Of a DNA stretch of 64,000 bases, positions 54,475 through 63,544 are shown piece after piece. The stretch's first letter is position 1. Each line of letters begins with the position of its first letter. The stretch is from Belnapia arida (lineage in GTDB: Bacteria; Pseudomonadota; Alphaproteobacteria; Acetobacterales; Acetobacteraceae), in assembly GCF_016773205.1 (NCBI RefSeq), contig NZ_JAETWB010000015.1, forward strand, positions 1 through 64,000, read 5' to 3'. The notes beneath the pieces are model-generated. The model ran no database searches and was not told the DNA's origin. It saw only the letters and a program-made list of their open reading frames with translations. The translations under genes were made by a program, and so were the position numbers.

Positions 54475-56055
54475 ATGCTCGAGACTGGCGCGCGCGCCCG
54501 GCGCAACACCATCGGCGATGCGCTGGGACGCGCGGCAGGCCGCTTCCGCGAGCGCCAGGCGCTCCGCTATGCCGACCGCGCCTGGAGCTATGCGAGCCTG
54601 GACCAGGCCGCCTCCCGCATCGGCCGCTGCCTGCTGGCGTCGGGCCTCGCACCGGGCGATCGCGTCGTCGCCTATGGCCGCAATTCGGATGCCTACCTGC
54701 TGCTCTGGCTCGGCTGCGCCCGCGCCGGACTCGTGCATGTGCCGATCAACTTCGCCCTGACGGTGAAGGAGGTCGAATACGTTCTCCGCCAGTCGGGTGC
54801 CGCGCTGCTGCTGCATCAGCCGGCGCTCGCCGCCACGGCTGAGGCCGCCCGCGCCACGGTGACGGGCGTCCGCGGTGGCACCATCGATGCCGGGGAGGGG
54901 CCGCTCGACATCCTTGCCGCTGCGCTCGACCCAGGCTGGGACCAGGACGAGCCGCTGGGCGAGACGGTGCTGGACGAGAACCTGGTCCAGATCATGTACA
55001 CCTCCGGCACCACCGGAGCCCCGAAGGGCGCGATGATGTCCCATCGCGGCCTGCTTGCCGAATATGCCAGCTGCATCATCGAGCTGGAGATGCAGCGCGA
55101 GGACCGTTCGCTCGCCGCCCTGCCGCTCTACCACACGGCGCAGATGCATGCCTTCACCATGCCGCAACTGCTCGCCGGCATCCCGACCCTGCTGATCGAT
55201 GCCCCCGTCGCCGCCACCTGCCTGGAGCTGATCGAGCGCGAGCGCATCACCGCCTTCTTCGCGCCGCCAACGGTCTGGATCACGCTGCTGCAGCACCCGG
55301 ATTTCGGCGCCCGCGACCTGTCCTGCCTGCGCAAGGTCTATTACGGCGCGAGCATCATGCCCGTGCCCGTGCTGCAGGATCTGCGCGCCCGCCTCCCCGG
55401 TTCACGCCCCTTCAACTGCTACGGCCAGACCGAGATCGCCCCGCTGGCGACCGTCCTCCGCCCGGAAGAGCACGAGGCCCGCCCTGGCTCCATCGGCCGC
55501 CCCGTCCTCAACGTCGAGACCCGTGTCGTCGATGTGGACATGCGCGATGTAGCCCCTGGCGAGCGCGGCGAGGTCGTCCACCGCTCGCCGCAACTCCTCC
55601 TCGGCTACTGGAACATGCCGGAGGAGACGGCCCGCGCCTTCGGGGGCGGCTGGTTCCACAGCGGCGACGTGGCGACGATCGACGAAGAGGGCTATCTCGC
55701 CATCGTCGACCGCACCAAGGATCTCATCAATACCGGCGGCGTGCTGGTGGCGAGCCGCGAGGTGGAGGAGGCTCTCTTCACCCACCCCGCCGTCGCCGAG
55801 GTCGCCGTCATCGCGGTGCCCGACCCGAAATGGATCGAGGCCGTCGCCGCCGTGGTCGTCCCCCGCGCCGATGCGCCACCCGATATAGAGGCCGTGCTGC
55901 TAGCCCATGCGCGCGGGCTGCTCGCTCCTTACAAGCTACCGAAGCGCATCATCATCGCCGAGTCGCTGCCGAAGAACACCGCCGGCAAGCTGTTGAAGCG
56001 TGAGCTGCGGCAGATGTATGCCGGTACGGCAAGCGGCGCCCTCGGCGCAGGGTGA
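54475..56055 (+). CDS. Acyl-CoA synthetase, AMP-forming (FadD-like)
   Basis: The 526-residue enzyme shows [22 protein letters not shown] (A3), PFNCYGQTEIAPLATVLRPEEHEARPGSIG (A5), FHSGDVATIDEEGYLAIVDRTKDLINTGGVLVASREVEEALFTHPAV (A7-A8) and SLPKNTAGKLLKRELR with the catalytic lysine. Such proteins activate medium- or long-chain or aromatic acids. GGGGAGG precedes the start but lies in a hairpin. The downstream gene, a ThDP enzyme, follows after 57 bases, so the two may or may not share a transcript. Substrate unknown. Confidence 0.88.
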   Translation: MLETGARARRNTIGDALGRAAGRFRERQALRYADRAWSYASLDQAASRIGRCLLASGLAPGDRVVAYGRNSDAYLLLWLGCARAGLVHVPINFALTVKEVEYVLRQSGAALLLHQPALAATAEAARATVTGVRGGTIDAGEGPLDILAAALDPGWDQDEPLGETVLDENLVQIMYTSGTTGAPKGAMMSHRGLLAEYASCIIELEMQREDRSLAALPLYHTAQMHAFTMPQLLAGIPTLLIDAPVAATCLELIERERITAFFAPPTVWITLLQHPDFGARDLSCLRKVYYGASIMPVPVLQDLRARLPGSRPFNCYGQTEIAPLATVLRPEEHEARPGSIGRPVLNVETRVVDVDMRDVAPGERGEVVHRSPQLLLGYWNMPEETARAFGGGWFHSGDVATIDEEGYLAIVDRTKDLINTGGVLVASREVEEALFTHPAVAEVAVIAVPDPKWIEAVAAVVVPRADAPPDIEAVLLAHARGLLAPYKLPKRIIIAESLPKNTAGKLLKRELRQMYAGTASGALGAG

Positions 56056-56056
56056 C

Positions 56057-56085
56057 GCGCGCGCGCGGCCTCGCTATGGTCGCGC
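56057..56085. repeat. CG-alternating inverted repeat between ligase and ThDP enzyme
   Basis: A GCGCGCG tract (56057-56065) can pair with CGCGCGC (56079-56085) around a 13-base loop. It is just after the ligase stop and may slow or end transcription. Alternating C-G sequence is also prone to left-handed DNA. Confidence 0.3.
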
Positions 56086-56112
56086 GCTACGAGAGGGGAT
56101 GGAGACCAGGGC

Positions 56113-57867
56113 ATGACGCAGGCAAGGCGAACTGAGGCGCGGCTCGGCGGGCATATCCTGGCCGATGCGCTGGTGGCGCAGGGCGTCAGCCACGCCTTCT
56201 GCGTGCCCGGCGAGAGTTATCTCGACCTGCTCGACGGGCTCTACGCCCAGCGCAATCGCATCCAGCTCGTCACCTGCCGCTTCGAGGCGGGTGCGGTCCA
56301 TATGGCGGAGGCCTATGGCAAGCTGACCGGCAAGCCTGGCGTCGCCATCGTCACCCGCGGCCCCGGCGCCTGTCATGCCGCGATCGGCGTGCATGTCGCC
56401 TACCAGGACTCGACGCCGCTGGTGCTGCTGATCGGCCAGATTCCCTTCGAGGAGACCGACCGGGAGAGCTTCCAGGAGGTCGACTACCGCAAGATGTTCG
56501 CGCCGCTCGCCAAGTGGGTGACGCAGATCGACGATGCATCGCGCATCCCGGAGCTGATGGCGCATGCCTTTGACGTCGCCACCTCCGGCCGGCCCGGCCC
56601 GGTGGTGGTGGCGATCTCCGAGGAGATGCAGAAGGAGATGGCGTCGGTGCCGGATATCGGCCCCGCCCAGATTGCCCCTGCGCATCCCTCGCCCGCCGCC
56701 ATGGAGCGGATGATGGCGATGCTGGCTGGCGCCAAGCGCCCGCTCGCGGTGCTCGGCGGCGGCGGTGGCTGGACGCCGGAAGGCCGCGCCGACATCCGCG
56801 ACTTCCTTCGCGCCAACGACATCCCCGTCGCGGTCAGCTTCCGCCGTCAGGGCCTCTACGACAACACCCTGCCGACATTCGCTGGTGACCTCGGCGTCGG
56901 CGCCGATGCCACGCTGGTGGCGAAGGCGAAGGAAAGCGACCTCTTCCTCGCCATCGGCACCCGCATCGGCGAGACAGTCTCGCAAGGCTACACCCTCTTC
57001 GACATGGCGGGCGGGACGCCGATCATCCACGCCTATCCCGACCAGTCGGAGATCGGGCGCGTCTACCGCCCGGCCCTCGGCATCACCACGGACATGAATG
57101 CCTTCGCCGCCGCCGCCAAGGCCATGCCGCCTGTCTCCAGCCCGGCCTGGTCCGGCTGGCGCGCCGAGCTGCGCGCGGCGCGGGAGACACAAGCCACGCC
57201 CGGCGAGTACGAGGGCCCGCTCAATCTCGCCGTCGCGCTCCAGGCGCTGGAGAAGGCGCTGCCGCCCGACACCATCTTCACCACCGATGCCGGCAATTTC
57301 GCCACTTGGCCGACGCGCTTCATGCATGTCTCGGAAGGCCAGGACTTCCTTGGCCCGACCAATGGCGCGATGGGCTACAGCGTCCCGGCCGCGATCGGCG
57401 CCAAGATCGTCCATCCGGGACGGACGGTGATCTCCTTCGTCGGCGATGGCGGCTTCCTGATGACAGGCCAGGAGATCGCCACCGCCTTCCACCACTCGGT
57501 CAACCCGATCATCCTGGTCTTCAACAACCAGATGTACGGCACCATTCGTATGCACCAGGAGCGGCACTATCCCGGCCGCGTCTCCGCCACCACGCTCACC
57601 AATCCGGATTTCGCCAAATTCATCGACAGCTTCGGCGGCCATGGCGAGGTGGTGGAGGCGACCGAGGAGCTGGTGCCTGCCGTGCAGCGTGCGATCGCCT
57701 CCGGCAAGCCGGCGGTGGTGGAGGTGCGGACCAACCCGGAGCAGGTGACCAACCGCTCGACTATTGCCCAGCTGCGCGAGCAGGCGCGCAAGGCGGCGGC
57801 GAAGGCGCCCGCGGCGCAACCGGCGCGGGTACCGGCGCCGCGGCGCGTCGGGCCGCGGACACGGTAA
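56113..57867 (+). CDS. Thiamine diphosphate-dependent acetolactate synthase-like enzyme
   Basis: The 584-residue protein has the three-domain ThDP fold. The N-terminal domain has the cofactor glutamate E58 in TCRFEAGAVHMAEAYGKLTG and GVAIVTRGPGACHAAIGVHVA. The central domain has LFLAIGTRIGETVSQGYTLF. The C-terminal domain has FVGDGGFLMTGQEIATAFHHSVNPIILVFNN, the GDG-N metal/ThDP motif. The plan matches acetolactate synthase large subunits and related decarboxylases, but no ilvH is adjacent, so a catabolic role (an oxalyl-CoA-, sulfopyruvate- or benzoylformate-type reaction) is possible. The C-terminus is basic and alanine-rich. Confidence 0.82.
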   Translation: MTQARRTEARLGGHILADALVAQGVSHAFCVPGESYLDLLDGLYAQRNRIQLVTCRFEAGAVHMAEAYGKLTGKPGVAIVTRGPGACHAAIGVHVAYQDSTPLVLLIGQIPFEETDRESFQEVDYRKMFAPLAKWVTQIDDASRIPELMAHAFDVATSGRPGPVVVAISEEMQKEMASVPDIGPAQIAPAHPSPAAMERMMAMLAGAKRPLAVLGGGGGWTPEGRADIRDFLRANDIPVAVSFRRQGLYDNTLPTFAGDLGVGADATLVAKAKESDLFLAIGTRIGETVSQGYTLFDMAGGTPIIHAYPDQSEIGRVYRPALGITTDMNAFAAAAKAMPPVSSPAWSGWRAELRAARETQATPGEYEGPLNLAVALQALEKALPPDTIFTTDAGNFATWPTRFMHVSEGQDFLGPTNGAMGYSVPAAIGAKIVHPGRTVISFVGDGGFLMTGQEIATAFHHSVNPIILVFNNQMYGTIRMHQERHYPGRVSATTLTNPDFAKFIDSFGGHGEVVEATEELVPAVQRAIASGKPAVVEVRTNPEQVTNRSTIAQLREQARKAAAKAPAAQPARVPAPRRVGPRTR

Positions 57868-57868
57868 G

Positions 57869-57894
57869 GCGGTGGGGACTTACCGCCCCACCGC
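57869..57894. terminator. Bidirectional hairpin between two convergent genes
   Basis: GCGGTGGGG (57869-57877) and CCCCACCGC (57886-57894) are perfect arms around 8 bases. It covers the stop of the minus-strand gene (57880-57882) and begins 2 bases after the plus-strand stop, so it likely serves both genes as terminator. No T-run is present. Confidence 0.5.
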
Positions 57895-59661
57895 ATAACC
57901 CTGCATGCCTCGCGGGTTGGCGCCCGCGAGGATCTGGCCATCCGCCTCCAGCCGCGCGCCGGTGAGCCGTCCCTCGGACCACTCGCCGCCCATCTCGGCG
58001 GCATGGCCGCGGGCTGTCAGCTCATCGAGCACCGCCGGCGCGTAGCGCCCCTCCAGCACCAGCTTCCCCGGCCGGGCGCCGCGCGGCCAGAAGCTGCTGA
58101 TCCAGTGCTCGCTATGGAAGCTCGGCAGGTCAATCGCCTGCTGGATGCCGAAGCCATGGTCGAGCATCCGCGCCAGCATGATCGGCTGCCACTGGTCCTG
58201 CTGCTCGCCGCCCGGCGTGCCGAAGCTCATCCAGGGCTTGCCCTCGCGCAGCATTAGGCTCGGCGACAGCGTCGTCCGCGGCCGCTTGCCCGGCTTCAGC
58301 CCGTTCGGCAGCGTTTCGTCGAGCCAGAACATCTGGCAGCGCGAGCCAAGGCAGAAGCCGAGGCCGGGGATCGCCGGCGAACTCTGCAGCCAGCCGGCCG
58401 AGGGCGTTGCACTGACGAAATTCCCCCACTGGTCGATCACGTCAATATGGCAGGTATCCCCGCCCGAGGCACCGAGCCGGGAGACGGTCGGCTCTCCAGT
58501 CCCTGCCGCCATGGTGAGTGCCCCGGCCCGCTGCACCGCGGCCGCGTAATCCGTCCGCGGCGCCCGTCCGTCCGGCGAGCCCGGGCGGAACTCGTTATTC
58601 GCCTCACGCCCGATCAGCGCCCGCCGCGCCGCATTGTATTCCGCCGACAGCAGCGTCCCCATCGGCACATCGATGAAATCCGGGTCGCCATAGAAGGCCT
58701 CGCGGTCGGCAAAGGCCAGCTTCATCGCCTCGGCGACGGTGTGGACGAACTCCGCCCCGACCGTGTCCATCCTTGCCACATCGAACCCTTCGAGCAGGGC
58801 GAGGGTCTGCAGCATCGCCGGCCCCTGGCTCCAGGGACCGCATTTCAGCACGGTATGTCCGCGATAGTGCCCGGCGAGCGGCTGCTCCACGCCCGCACGC
58901 CAGCCGGCCATATCCTGCCCCGTCAGCAGGGCATGGTGCCGCCGGCCAGAGGTGTCGAGCGCGGCGAACTCGCGGCCAAAGCGGTCGATCGCCTCGGCGA
59001 CGAAGCCGCCATACCAGATGTTGCGCGCCGCCTCGATCTGTCCCTCGCGGTCGCTGCTCGCTGCCTCCGCCTCGCGCACCACCCGAGCATAGGTCTTGGC
59101 CAGTTCCGGATTGGTGTAGAGCCCGCCCGGCGTGAGCCCCTTCAGCCAGAGCGCGGCCGAAGTCTTCCACTCCGTCTCGAAAAGCGGCCGCACCGTCTCG
59201 ATCGTCGCGCAGATGCGCCCGACCACATGCGCCCCGCGCGCCGCATAGCTGATGGCGTAGTCGAGCACGTCGCGCAGCCGCCAGGTGCCGTGGTCGCGCA
59301 GCATCAGCGCCCAGGCATCGAAGGCCCCCGGGATCGGCGCGCAAAGAAAGCCCGTGCCCGGCACGATATCGAGGCCCAGCTCGTCCTTCAGCTTGCCGAC
59401 GGTCATCGCCGCCGGCGCCGGCCCCTGGCCGCAGATCACCTGCTGCGCGCCGAGCTTCGCGCTGTGCAGGATGATGGGACAGTCGCCCCCCGGCCCGTTC
59501 AGATGCGGCTCGACGATCTGCAGGGTGAAGCCCGCGGCGCAGGCGGCGTCGAAGGCGTTGCCGCCCCGCTCCAGCACCGACATGCCGACCTGCGAGGCGA
59601 TCCAGTGCGTGGTGGCGACGGCGCCGAAGGTGCCGGCGATCTCGGGCCGCGTCGTGAACAT
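57880..59661 (-). CDS. ggt: Gamma-glutamyltransferase family protein
   Basis: The 593-residue protein is an N-terminal-nucleophile enzyme precursor: MFTTRPEIAGTFGAVATTHWIASQVGMSVLERGGNAFDAACAAGFTLQIVEPHLNGPGGD. The processing nucleophile is T403 in GGDTCHIDVIDQWGNFVSATPS, and the C-terminal substrate pocket has PGLGFCLGSRCQMFWLDE, KRPRTTLSPSLMLREGKPWMSFGTPGGEQQDQW. It cleaves at T403 to two subunits. No signal peptide is present, so it is likely cytoplasmic and may act on a gamma-glutamyl amide or related compound rather than periplasmic glutathione. An ATG 8 codons upstream is also possible. Confidence 0.87.
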   Translation of the reverse strand: MFTTRPEIAGTFGAVATTHWIASQVGMSVLERGGNAFDAACAAGFTLQIVEPHLNGPGGDCPIILHSAKLGAQQVICGQGPAPAAMTVGKLKDELGLDIVPGTGFLCAPIPGAFDAWALMLRDHGTWRLRDVLDYAISYAARGAHVVGRICATIETVRPLFETEWKTSAALWLKGLTPGGLYTNPELAKTYARVVREAEAASSDREGQIEAARNIWYGGFVAEAIDRFGREFAALDTSGRRHHALLTGQDMAGWRAGVEQPLAGHYRGHTVLKCGPWSQGPAMLQTLALLEGFDVARMDTVGAEFVHTVAEAMKLAFADREAFYGDPDFIDVPMGTLLSAEYNAARRALIGREANNEFRPGSPDGRAPRTDYAAAVQRAGALTMAAGTGEPTVSRLGASGGDTCHIDVIDQWGNFVSATPSAGWLQSSPAIPGLGFCLGSRCQMFWLDETLPNGLKPGKRPRTTLSPSLMLREGKPWMSFGTPGGEQQDQWQPIMLARMLDHGFGIQQAIDLPSFHSEHWISSFWPRGARPGKLVLEGRYAPAVLDELTARGHAAEMGGEWSEGRLTGARLEADGQILAGANPRGMQGYAVGR

Positions 59662-59739
59662 GCTGTGGCGCTCTCCCTGGGCCATTGTGTGACGGCGAAC
59701 GGACAGGCAGAGAAGGCCCGATCGGTCTGGAAGGCAAGC

Positions 59740-60258
59740 ATGCTGGTCGGTGTGGTCGGGCCCTCCGGGGCGGGGAAGGACACGCTGATGGAGGGTGCGC
59801 GCGCCGCGCTCGTCGGCGACCCGCGGTTCCACTTCATCCAGCGCAGCATCACCCGCGCCGCCGAGGCCGGCGGCGAGAATCACCGACCGCTGAACCGCGC
59901 CGAATTCGAGGCCGAGCGCGCCGCTGGCCGCTTCGCCCTCTGGTGGGAGGCGCATGGGCTGTTCTACGGCATCCCGGCCGCCTTGCCGCCCGGCGTGGCG
60001 GTCGCCAACCTCTCGCGCACCGTCCTCGCCGAGGCCGCACGGCGCATGCCCCTGCTGGTGCTGGAGATCACTGCCCCGCCGCCGGTGCTGGCCGCTCGCC
60101 TCGCCGCCCGCGGCCGCGAGACGGAGGCCGACATCGCCGCCCGCCTCGCCCGCGAGGCCCCGCTGCCACCCGGCCTCGATGTGGTCCGGGTGATGAATGA
60201 GGGTCCGGTGGAGCAGGGCATCGCCCGGGTAGTGGCAGCGCTCCGCGCTATCCCCTGA
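59740..60258 (+). CDS. phnN: Ribose 1,5-bisphosphate phosphokinase PhnN
   Basis: The 172-residue kinase starts MLVGVVGPSGAGKDTLMEGARAAL, with a P-loop at 7-14, then FHFIQRSITRAAEAGGENHRPLNRAEFEAERAAGRFALWWEAHGLFYGIP, the guanylate-kinase-like pattern of PhnN. It phosphorylates ribose 1,5-bisphosphate to PRPP, closing the C-P lyase pathway. It is transcribed toward the phn operon, overlapping DUF1045 by 11 bases, a convergent arrangement instead of the usual phnMN order. Confidence 0.87.
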   Translation: MLVGVVGPSGAGKDTLMEGARAALVGDPRFHFIQRSITRAAEAGGENHRPLNRAEFEAERAAGRFALWWEAHGLFYGIPAALPPGVAVANLSRTVLAEAARRMPLLVLEITAPPPVLAARLAARGRETEADIAARLAREAPLPPGLDVVRVMNEGPVEQGIARVVAALRAIP

Positions 60259-60943
60259 GCGGCAGCCGCTCGGCGATCAGAAAGGGAGCGCCGGCCTTCG
60301 CCTGGGTGAATAAGCTGATGGCGCCGACCCGCCGCGGCATCGCCGGCGCCTCGCCGAGGAAATCCGTCACCGCCGGCCGCACCACCGCCATTTCCTCGGC
60401 CGAAAGCCGCCGGCTGAGAGTGATGTGGAAGCGCCACTCCTCCATGACGTAAGGATAGCCATACCGCCCCAGCAGTGCCTCCTGCTGCGCACTCAGCCGG
60501 GCCCGCCGCCGCTTCGCCAGCTCTGCCTCATCGGGCGGCGCCCGGCAGGGATCGAGCGCCTCGACGCAGGCATCGGCGAAGGGCCGGAGGGCAGGGCAGG
60601 GCGCCGTCTCCCGCAGCGCCAGGAACCCACCCAGATTCTCGACCGCCAGCGGCGGAAGGTCGAAGGGCGCGGTCCGCGCCGCCAGCGCCTCCGCTGCGGC
60701 CAGCGCCTCCGCCCAACTCACCCGGAGGCGGAAGGGCGGCTTGAGTGTCGCATGCAGGCCATAGCCCCGCGGGTCCGCCGTGACCTCGCGGATATCGAGT
60801 TCCGGGAGCGCCGGCTGCGGCAGCGGCGCTCCCGTCTCCGCGTCCCGGCCGAGCCAGGCAGAGCCGAGCCGGTGCAGGGGATCCTCCGGTTCCGGCGCCC
60901 AGTAGAGGGCTAGCCGCGCTTCCGGCATCGGCGTGCCGATCAC
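60248..60943 (-). CDS. DUF1045 2H-phosphoesterase-like protein of the phn operon
   Basis: The 231-residue protein has two HxT motifs, H64-A-T66 (YGLHATLKPP) and H173-I-T175 (EWRFHITLSRRL), characteristic of 2H phosphoesterases. This family (TIGR03223-like) is found in alphaproteobacterial C-P lyase operons and may handle cyclic phosphate intermediates such as 1,2-cyclic ribose phosphate. GTG 60943 overlaps the phnM stop (GTGA); ATG 60928 is an alternative. It would replace PhnP, which is not seen in the window. Confidence 0.83.
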   Translation of the reverse strand: MIGTPMPEARLALYWAPEPEDPLHRLGSAWLGRDAETGAPLPQPALPELDIREVTADPRGYGLHATLKPPFRLRVSWAEALAAAEALAARTAPFDLPPLAVENLGGFLALRETAPCPALRPFADACVEALDPCRAPPDEAELAKRRRARLSAQQEALLGRYGYPYVMEEWRFHITLSRRLSAEEMAVVRPAVTDFLGEAPAMPRRVGAISLFTQAKAGAPFLIAERLPLRG

Positions 60944-62079
60944 GCCACGCGCTCCCCCCCGCGCCAAACGGCGCGGACCATTGGCAGCCCCTCCATCGCC
61001 CGTACACGCACCAGATCGGCCCGCAGCCCCGCCGCCAGCCGCCCGCGGTCGTCCAGCCGCGCCATCCGTGCCGGACCCTCGGTGATGCTGGCGACCGCCC
61101 GGGGCAGGGAGATGCCGGTGGTCGCCGCAGCAATCCAGGCCGCCTCCACCATCGCCGCCGGTACATAGTCGCTGGCCAGCGCATCGACTGCACCGGCCCG
61201 GATAAGGTCTGCCGCCGCCACATTGCCCGAATGGCTGCCGCCGCGGACAATGTTCGGCGCGCCGACGATCACCGTCACGCCAAGCTCCCGCGCCGCGCAG
61301 GCGGCGTCCATCGTCACCGGAAATTCGCTGATGCGGATGCCGTCCTCCGCGTTGCGCGCCATCTCGGCCACGTCGTCATCGTCATGGCTGGCGAGCGGCA
61401 GGTCGCGGTGGGCGATGCGGTCCAGCAGCCAGCGCCGCTGCGGCTCGCGCAGCCGGGCGCGGCGCTCCAGCAGCTCGGCGATCCGGGCATCCACCTCGGC
61501 ATCCGTCATCTGCTTCTGCCGCTGGCGCATGGCACGGTAGCGCGGGATGTCGCGGTACTGGCCGACGCCCGGGGAATGGTCCATCAGGCTGATCATGGCA
61601 ACCAGCGGATGATCGGCGACGCTCTCCACCGCCGGCACCATGTCCATGGCGGGCAGCTCGCAGCGGAGATGCAGCAGATGCTCCGCCTTCAGCAGCCCGG
61701 TCGGAACGAGGGCGGCGAGATCGTCCACGCCCTCGTAGAAGGTTTGCACCCGACCGGGGTCGAAGCCGAGATCGCCGAGGCAGAGCGCATCGAAGACGGT
61801 GGTGACACCCGCTGCGGCGCATTGCGCGTCATGCGCCAGGAGGGCGGAACGGCTCGGCCAGCGCGCATTGGCCCGCGGCTGCACCTGTCGCTCGAGATTG
61901 TCGGTATGCAGGTCGACCACGCCGGGGATGATGTGGTCGCCTCCGCAATCCACCGCGCCAGCGGCCACGGTCCGACCCGGCTGCACATCGGCGATCAGGC
62001 CGCCGCGCAGCACCAGCGTGCCGGGCACCACATCCTCCGGCAGGACGAGCAGCGCGTTGGTGAGGATGGTTTCCGACAT
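60940..62079 (-). CDS. phnM: Alpha-D-ribose 1-methylphosphonate 5-triphosphate diphosphatase PhnM
   Basis: The 379-residue amidohydrolase-fold protein has IIPGVVDLHTDNLERQVQPRANARWPSRSALLAHDAQCAAAGVTTVFDAL, with the metal-binding H58-T-D60. It also shows MISLMDHSPGVGQYRDIPRYR and HDDDDVAEMARNAEDGIRISEFPVT, both PhnM hallmarks. It releases diphosphate from the ribosyl-triphosphate phosphonate intermediate. It lies between phnL and DUF1045, overlapping both. Confidence 0.92.
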   Translation of the reverse strand: MSETILTNALLVLPEDVVPGTLVLRGGLIADVQPGRTVAAGAVDCGGDHIIPGVVDLHTDNLERQVQPRANARWPSRSALLAHDAQCAAAGVTTVFDALCLGDLGFDPGRVQTFYEGVDDLAALVPTGLLKAEHLLHLRCELPAMDMVPAVESVADHPLVAMISLMDHSPGVGQYRDIPRYRAMRQRQKQMTDAEVDARIAELLERRARLREPQRRWLLDRIAHRDLPLASHDDDDVAEMARNAEDGIRISEFPVTMDAACAARELGVTVIVGAPNIVRGGSHSGNVAAADLIRAGAVDALASDYVPAAMVEAAWIAAATTGISLPRAVASITEGPARMARLDDRGRLAAGLRADLVRVRAMEGLPMVRAVWRGGERVA

Positions 62080-62777
62080 CAGGCGGCAACCGGCATGGGC
62101 TGGACCTCGTAGAGGCGGTCCGCGACCTGGTCGCGCACCTCGGTGTCATGGAAGATGCCGATCACGGCGGTACCCGCGGCCTTGGCGGCGCGGATCAGCC
62201 CGACCACCACGGCGCGGTTCCCGGCATCGAGGCTTGCCGTCGGCTCGTCGAGCAGCAGGACCGGGTAGCCAGGGGCGAAGCCGCGCGCAAGGTTCACCCG
62301 CTGCTGCTCGCCGCCCGAGAAGGTCGCCGGTGGCAGACCGTGCAGCCGCGCCGGCAGGTTGAGCCGCGCCAGCAGCTCCGCCGCCCGCGCCCGCGCCGCC
62401 TCTCGCACCGCCCCCCGCGCCATCAGCGGCTCGGCAACGATGTCGAGCGTCGGCACGCGGGGGATGACGCGGAGGAACTGGCTGACATAGCCGAGCGTCT
62501 CCCGCCGCACCTCCCGCACCAGCCGCGCATCGGCCGCGGCGAGATCGATCTCCGCGCCGCGATGGCGGATGAGGATGCGTCCCGCCCCCGCGCCGTAATT
62601 GCCGTAGAGCAATCGCATCAGCGTGGATTTGCCGGCTCCCGAAGGCCCCGCCAGCGCCACGCATTCCCCCGCCGCCACGCAAAGTTCGACGTCCTCCAGC
62701 ACGGGGATGCGCACCCCGCCTTGGAGATGCAGGGTGAAGGACTTGCCGAGCCCCTCGGTGCGGATCGCAGCACTCAT
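62079..62777 (-). CDS. phnL: Phosphonate C-P lyase system ATP-binding protein PhnL
   Basis: The 232-residue ABC protein has Walker A GPSGAGKST (about 40-48), LGYVSQFLRVIPRVPTLDIVAEPLMARG, signature FSGGEQQRVNLARGFAPG and Walker B VLLLDEPTASLDAGN. PhnL supports the C-P lyase machine. It follows phnK with a 4-base overlap and its stop overlaps the phnM start (single shared base region at 62079). Confidence 0.92.
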   Translation of the reverse strand: MSAAIRTEGLGKSFTLHLQGGVRIPVLEDVELCVAAGECVALAGPSGAGKSTLMRLLYGNYGAGAGRILIRHRGAEIDLAAADARLVREVRRETLGYVSQFLRVIPRVPTLDIVAEPLMARGAVREAARARAAELLARLNLPARLHGLPPATFSGGEQQRVNLARGFAPGYPVLLLDEPTASLDAGNRAVVVGLIRAAKAAGTAVIGIFHDTEVRDQVADRLYEVQPMPVAA

Positions 62778-63544
62778 GCCGCCAGCACCGAGGCAACGAG
62801 CAGTTGGGTATATTCATGCTGCGGGTCGTCGAGTACCCGGTCGGTCAGCCCATGCTCCACCACCTGCCCCCGTCGCATGACCAGCAGCCGATGCGCCAGC
62901 AGCCGCGCCGCCGCGATGTCATGCGTCACGATCACCACCGCGAGCCCGAGATCGGCGACCAATGCCCGGATCATGTCGAGCAGCCGCGCCTGGACCGAGA
63001 CATCGAGCCCTCCGGTCGGCTCGTCCATGAAGACCAGCCGCGGCCGCGTCACCAGGGTCCGCGCGATCTGCAGCCGCTGCTGCATGCCGCCCGAGAAGAG
63101 CGCCGGCATGCCGTCGATCCGCGCCGGATCGATCTCGACGCGCCGCAGCCATTCGTCTGCCTCGGCGCGGATCTGGCCATAATGCCGTGCACCGACAGCC
63201 ATCAGCCGCTCGCCGATGTTCCCGCCCGCCGAGACGCGCATGCGCAGCCCATCGCGGGGATTCTGGTGGACGAAGCCCCAATCCGTTCGATGCAGCCGCC
63301 GCTGTGCTGCCTCGCCCATGTCGTGGACGAGATGCAGGCCGCCCTCCGGGTCGCGGTACCGCACTTCGCCGGCCTCCGGTCGCATCATGCCGGAGAGCAC
63401 GCGCAGCAGCGTCGTCTTGCCGGAACCACTCTCGCCGACGATGGCGACGACCTCGCCAGGAAAGACCTCGAGCGAGACGTCGTCCAGCGCCGGCACGGCG
63501 CCGAAGCGCAGCGCGAGGCCCGAGGCTTCGAGCAGCGCGCTCAT
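62774..63544 (-). CDS. phnK: Phosphonate C-P lyase system ATP-binding protein PhnK
   Basis: The 256-residue protein has Walker A GESGSGKTT, the PhnK segment TDWGFVHQNPRDGLRMRVSAGGNIGERLMAVGARHYG, signature FSGGMQQRLQIARTLV and Walker B LVFMDEPTGGLDVSVQARLLDMIRAL. PhnK binds the PhnGHIJ core and couples ATP to its action. It overlaps phnJ by 4 bases. Confidence 0.93.
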   Translation of the reverse strand: MSALLEASGLALRFGAVPALDDVSLEVFPGEVVAIVGESGSGKTTLLRVLSGMMRPEAGEVRYRDPEGGLHLVHDMGEAAQRRLHRTDWGFVHQNPRDGLRMRVSAGGNIGERLMAVGARHYGQIRAEADEWLRRVEIDPARIDGMPALFSGGMQQRLQIARTLVTRPRLVFMDEPTGGLDVSVQARLLDMIRALVADLGLAVVIVTHDIAAARLLAHRLLVMRRGQVVEHGLTDRVLDDPQHEYTQLLVASVLAA

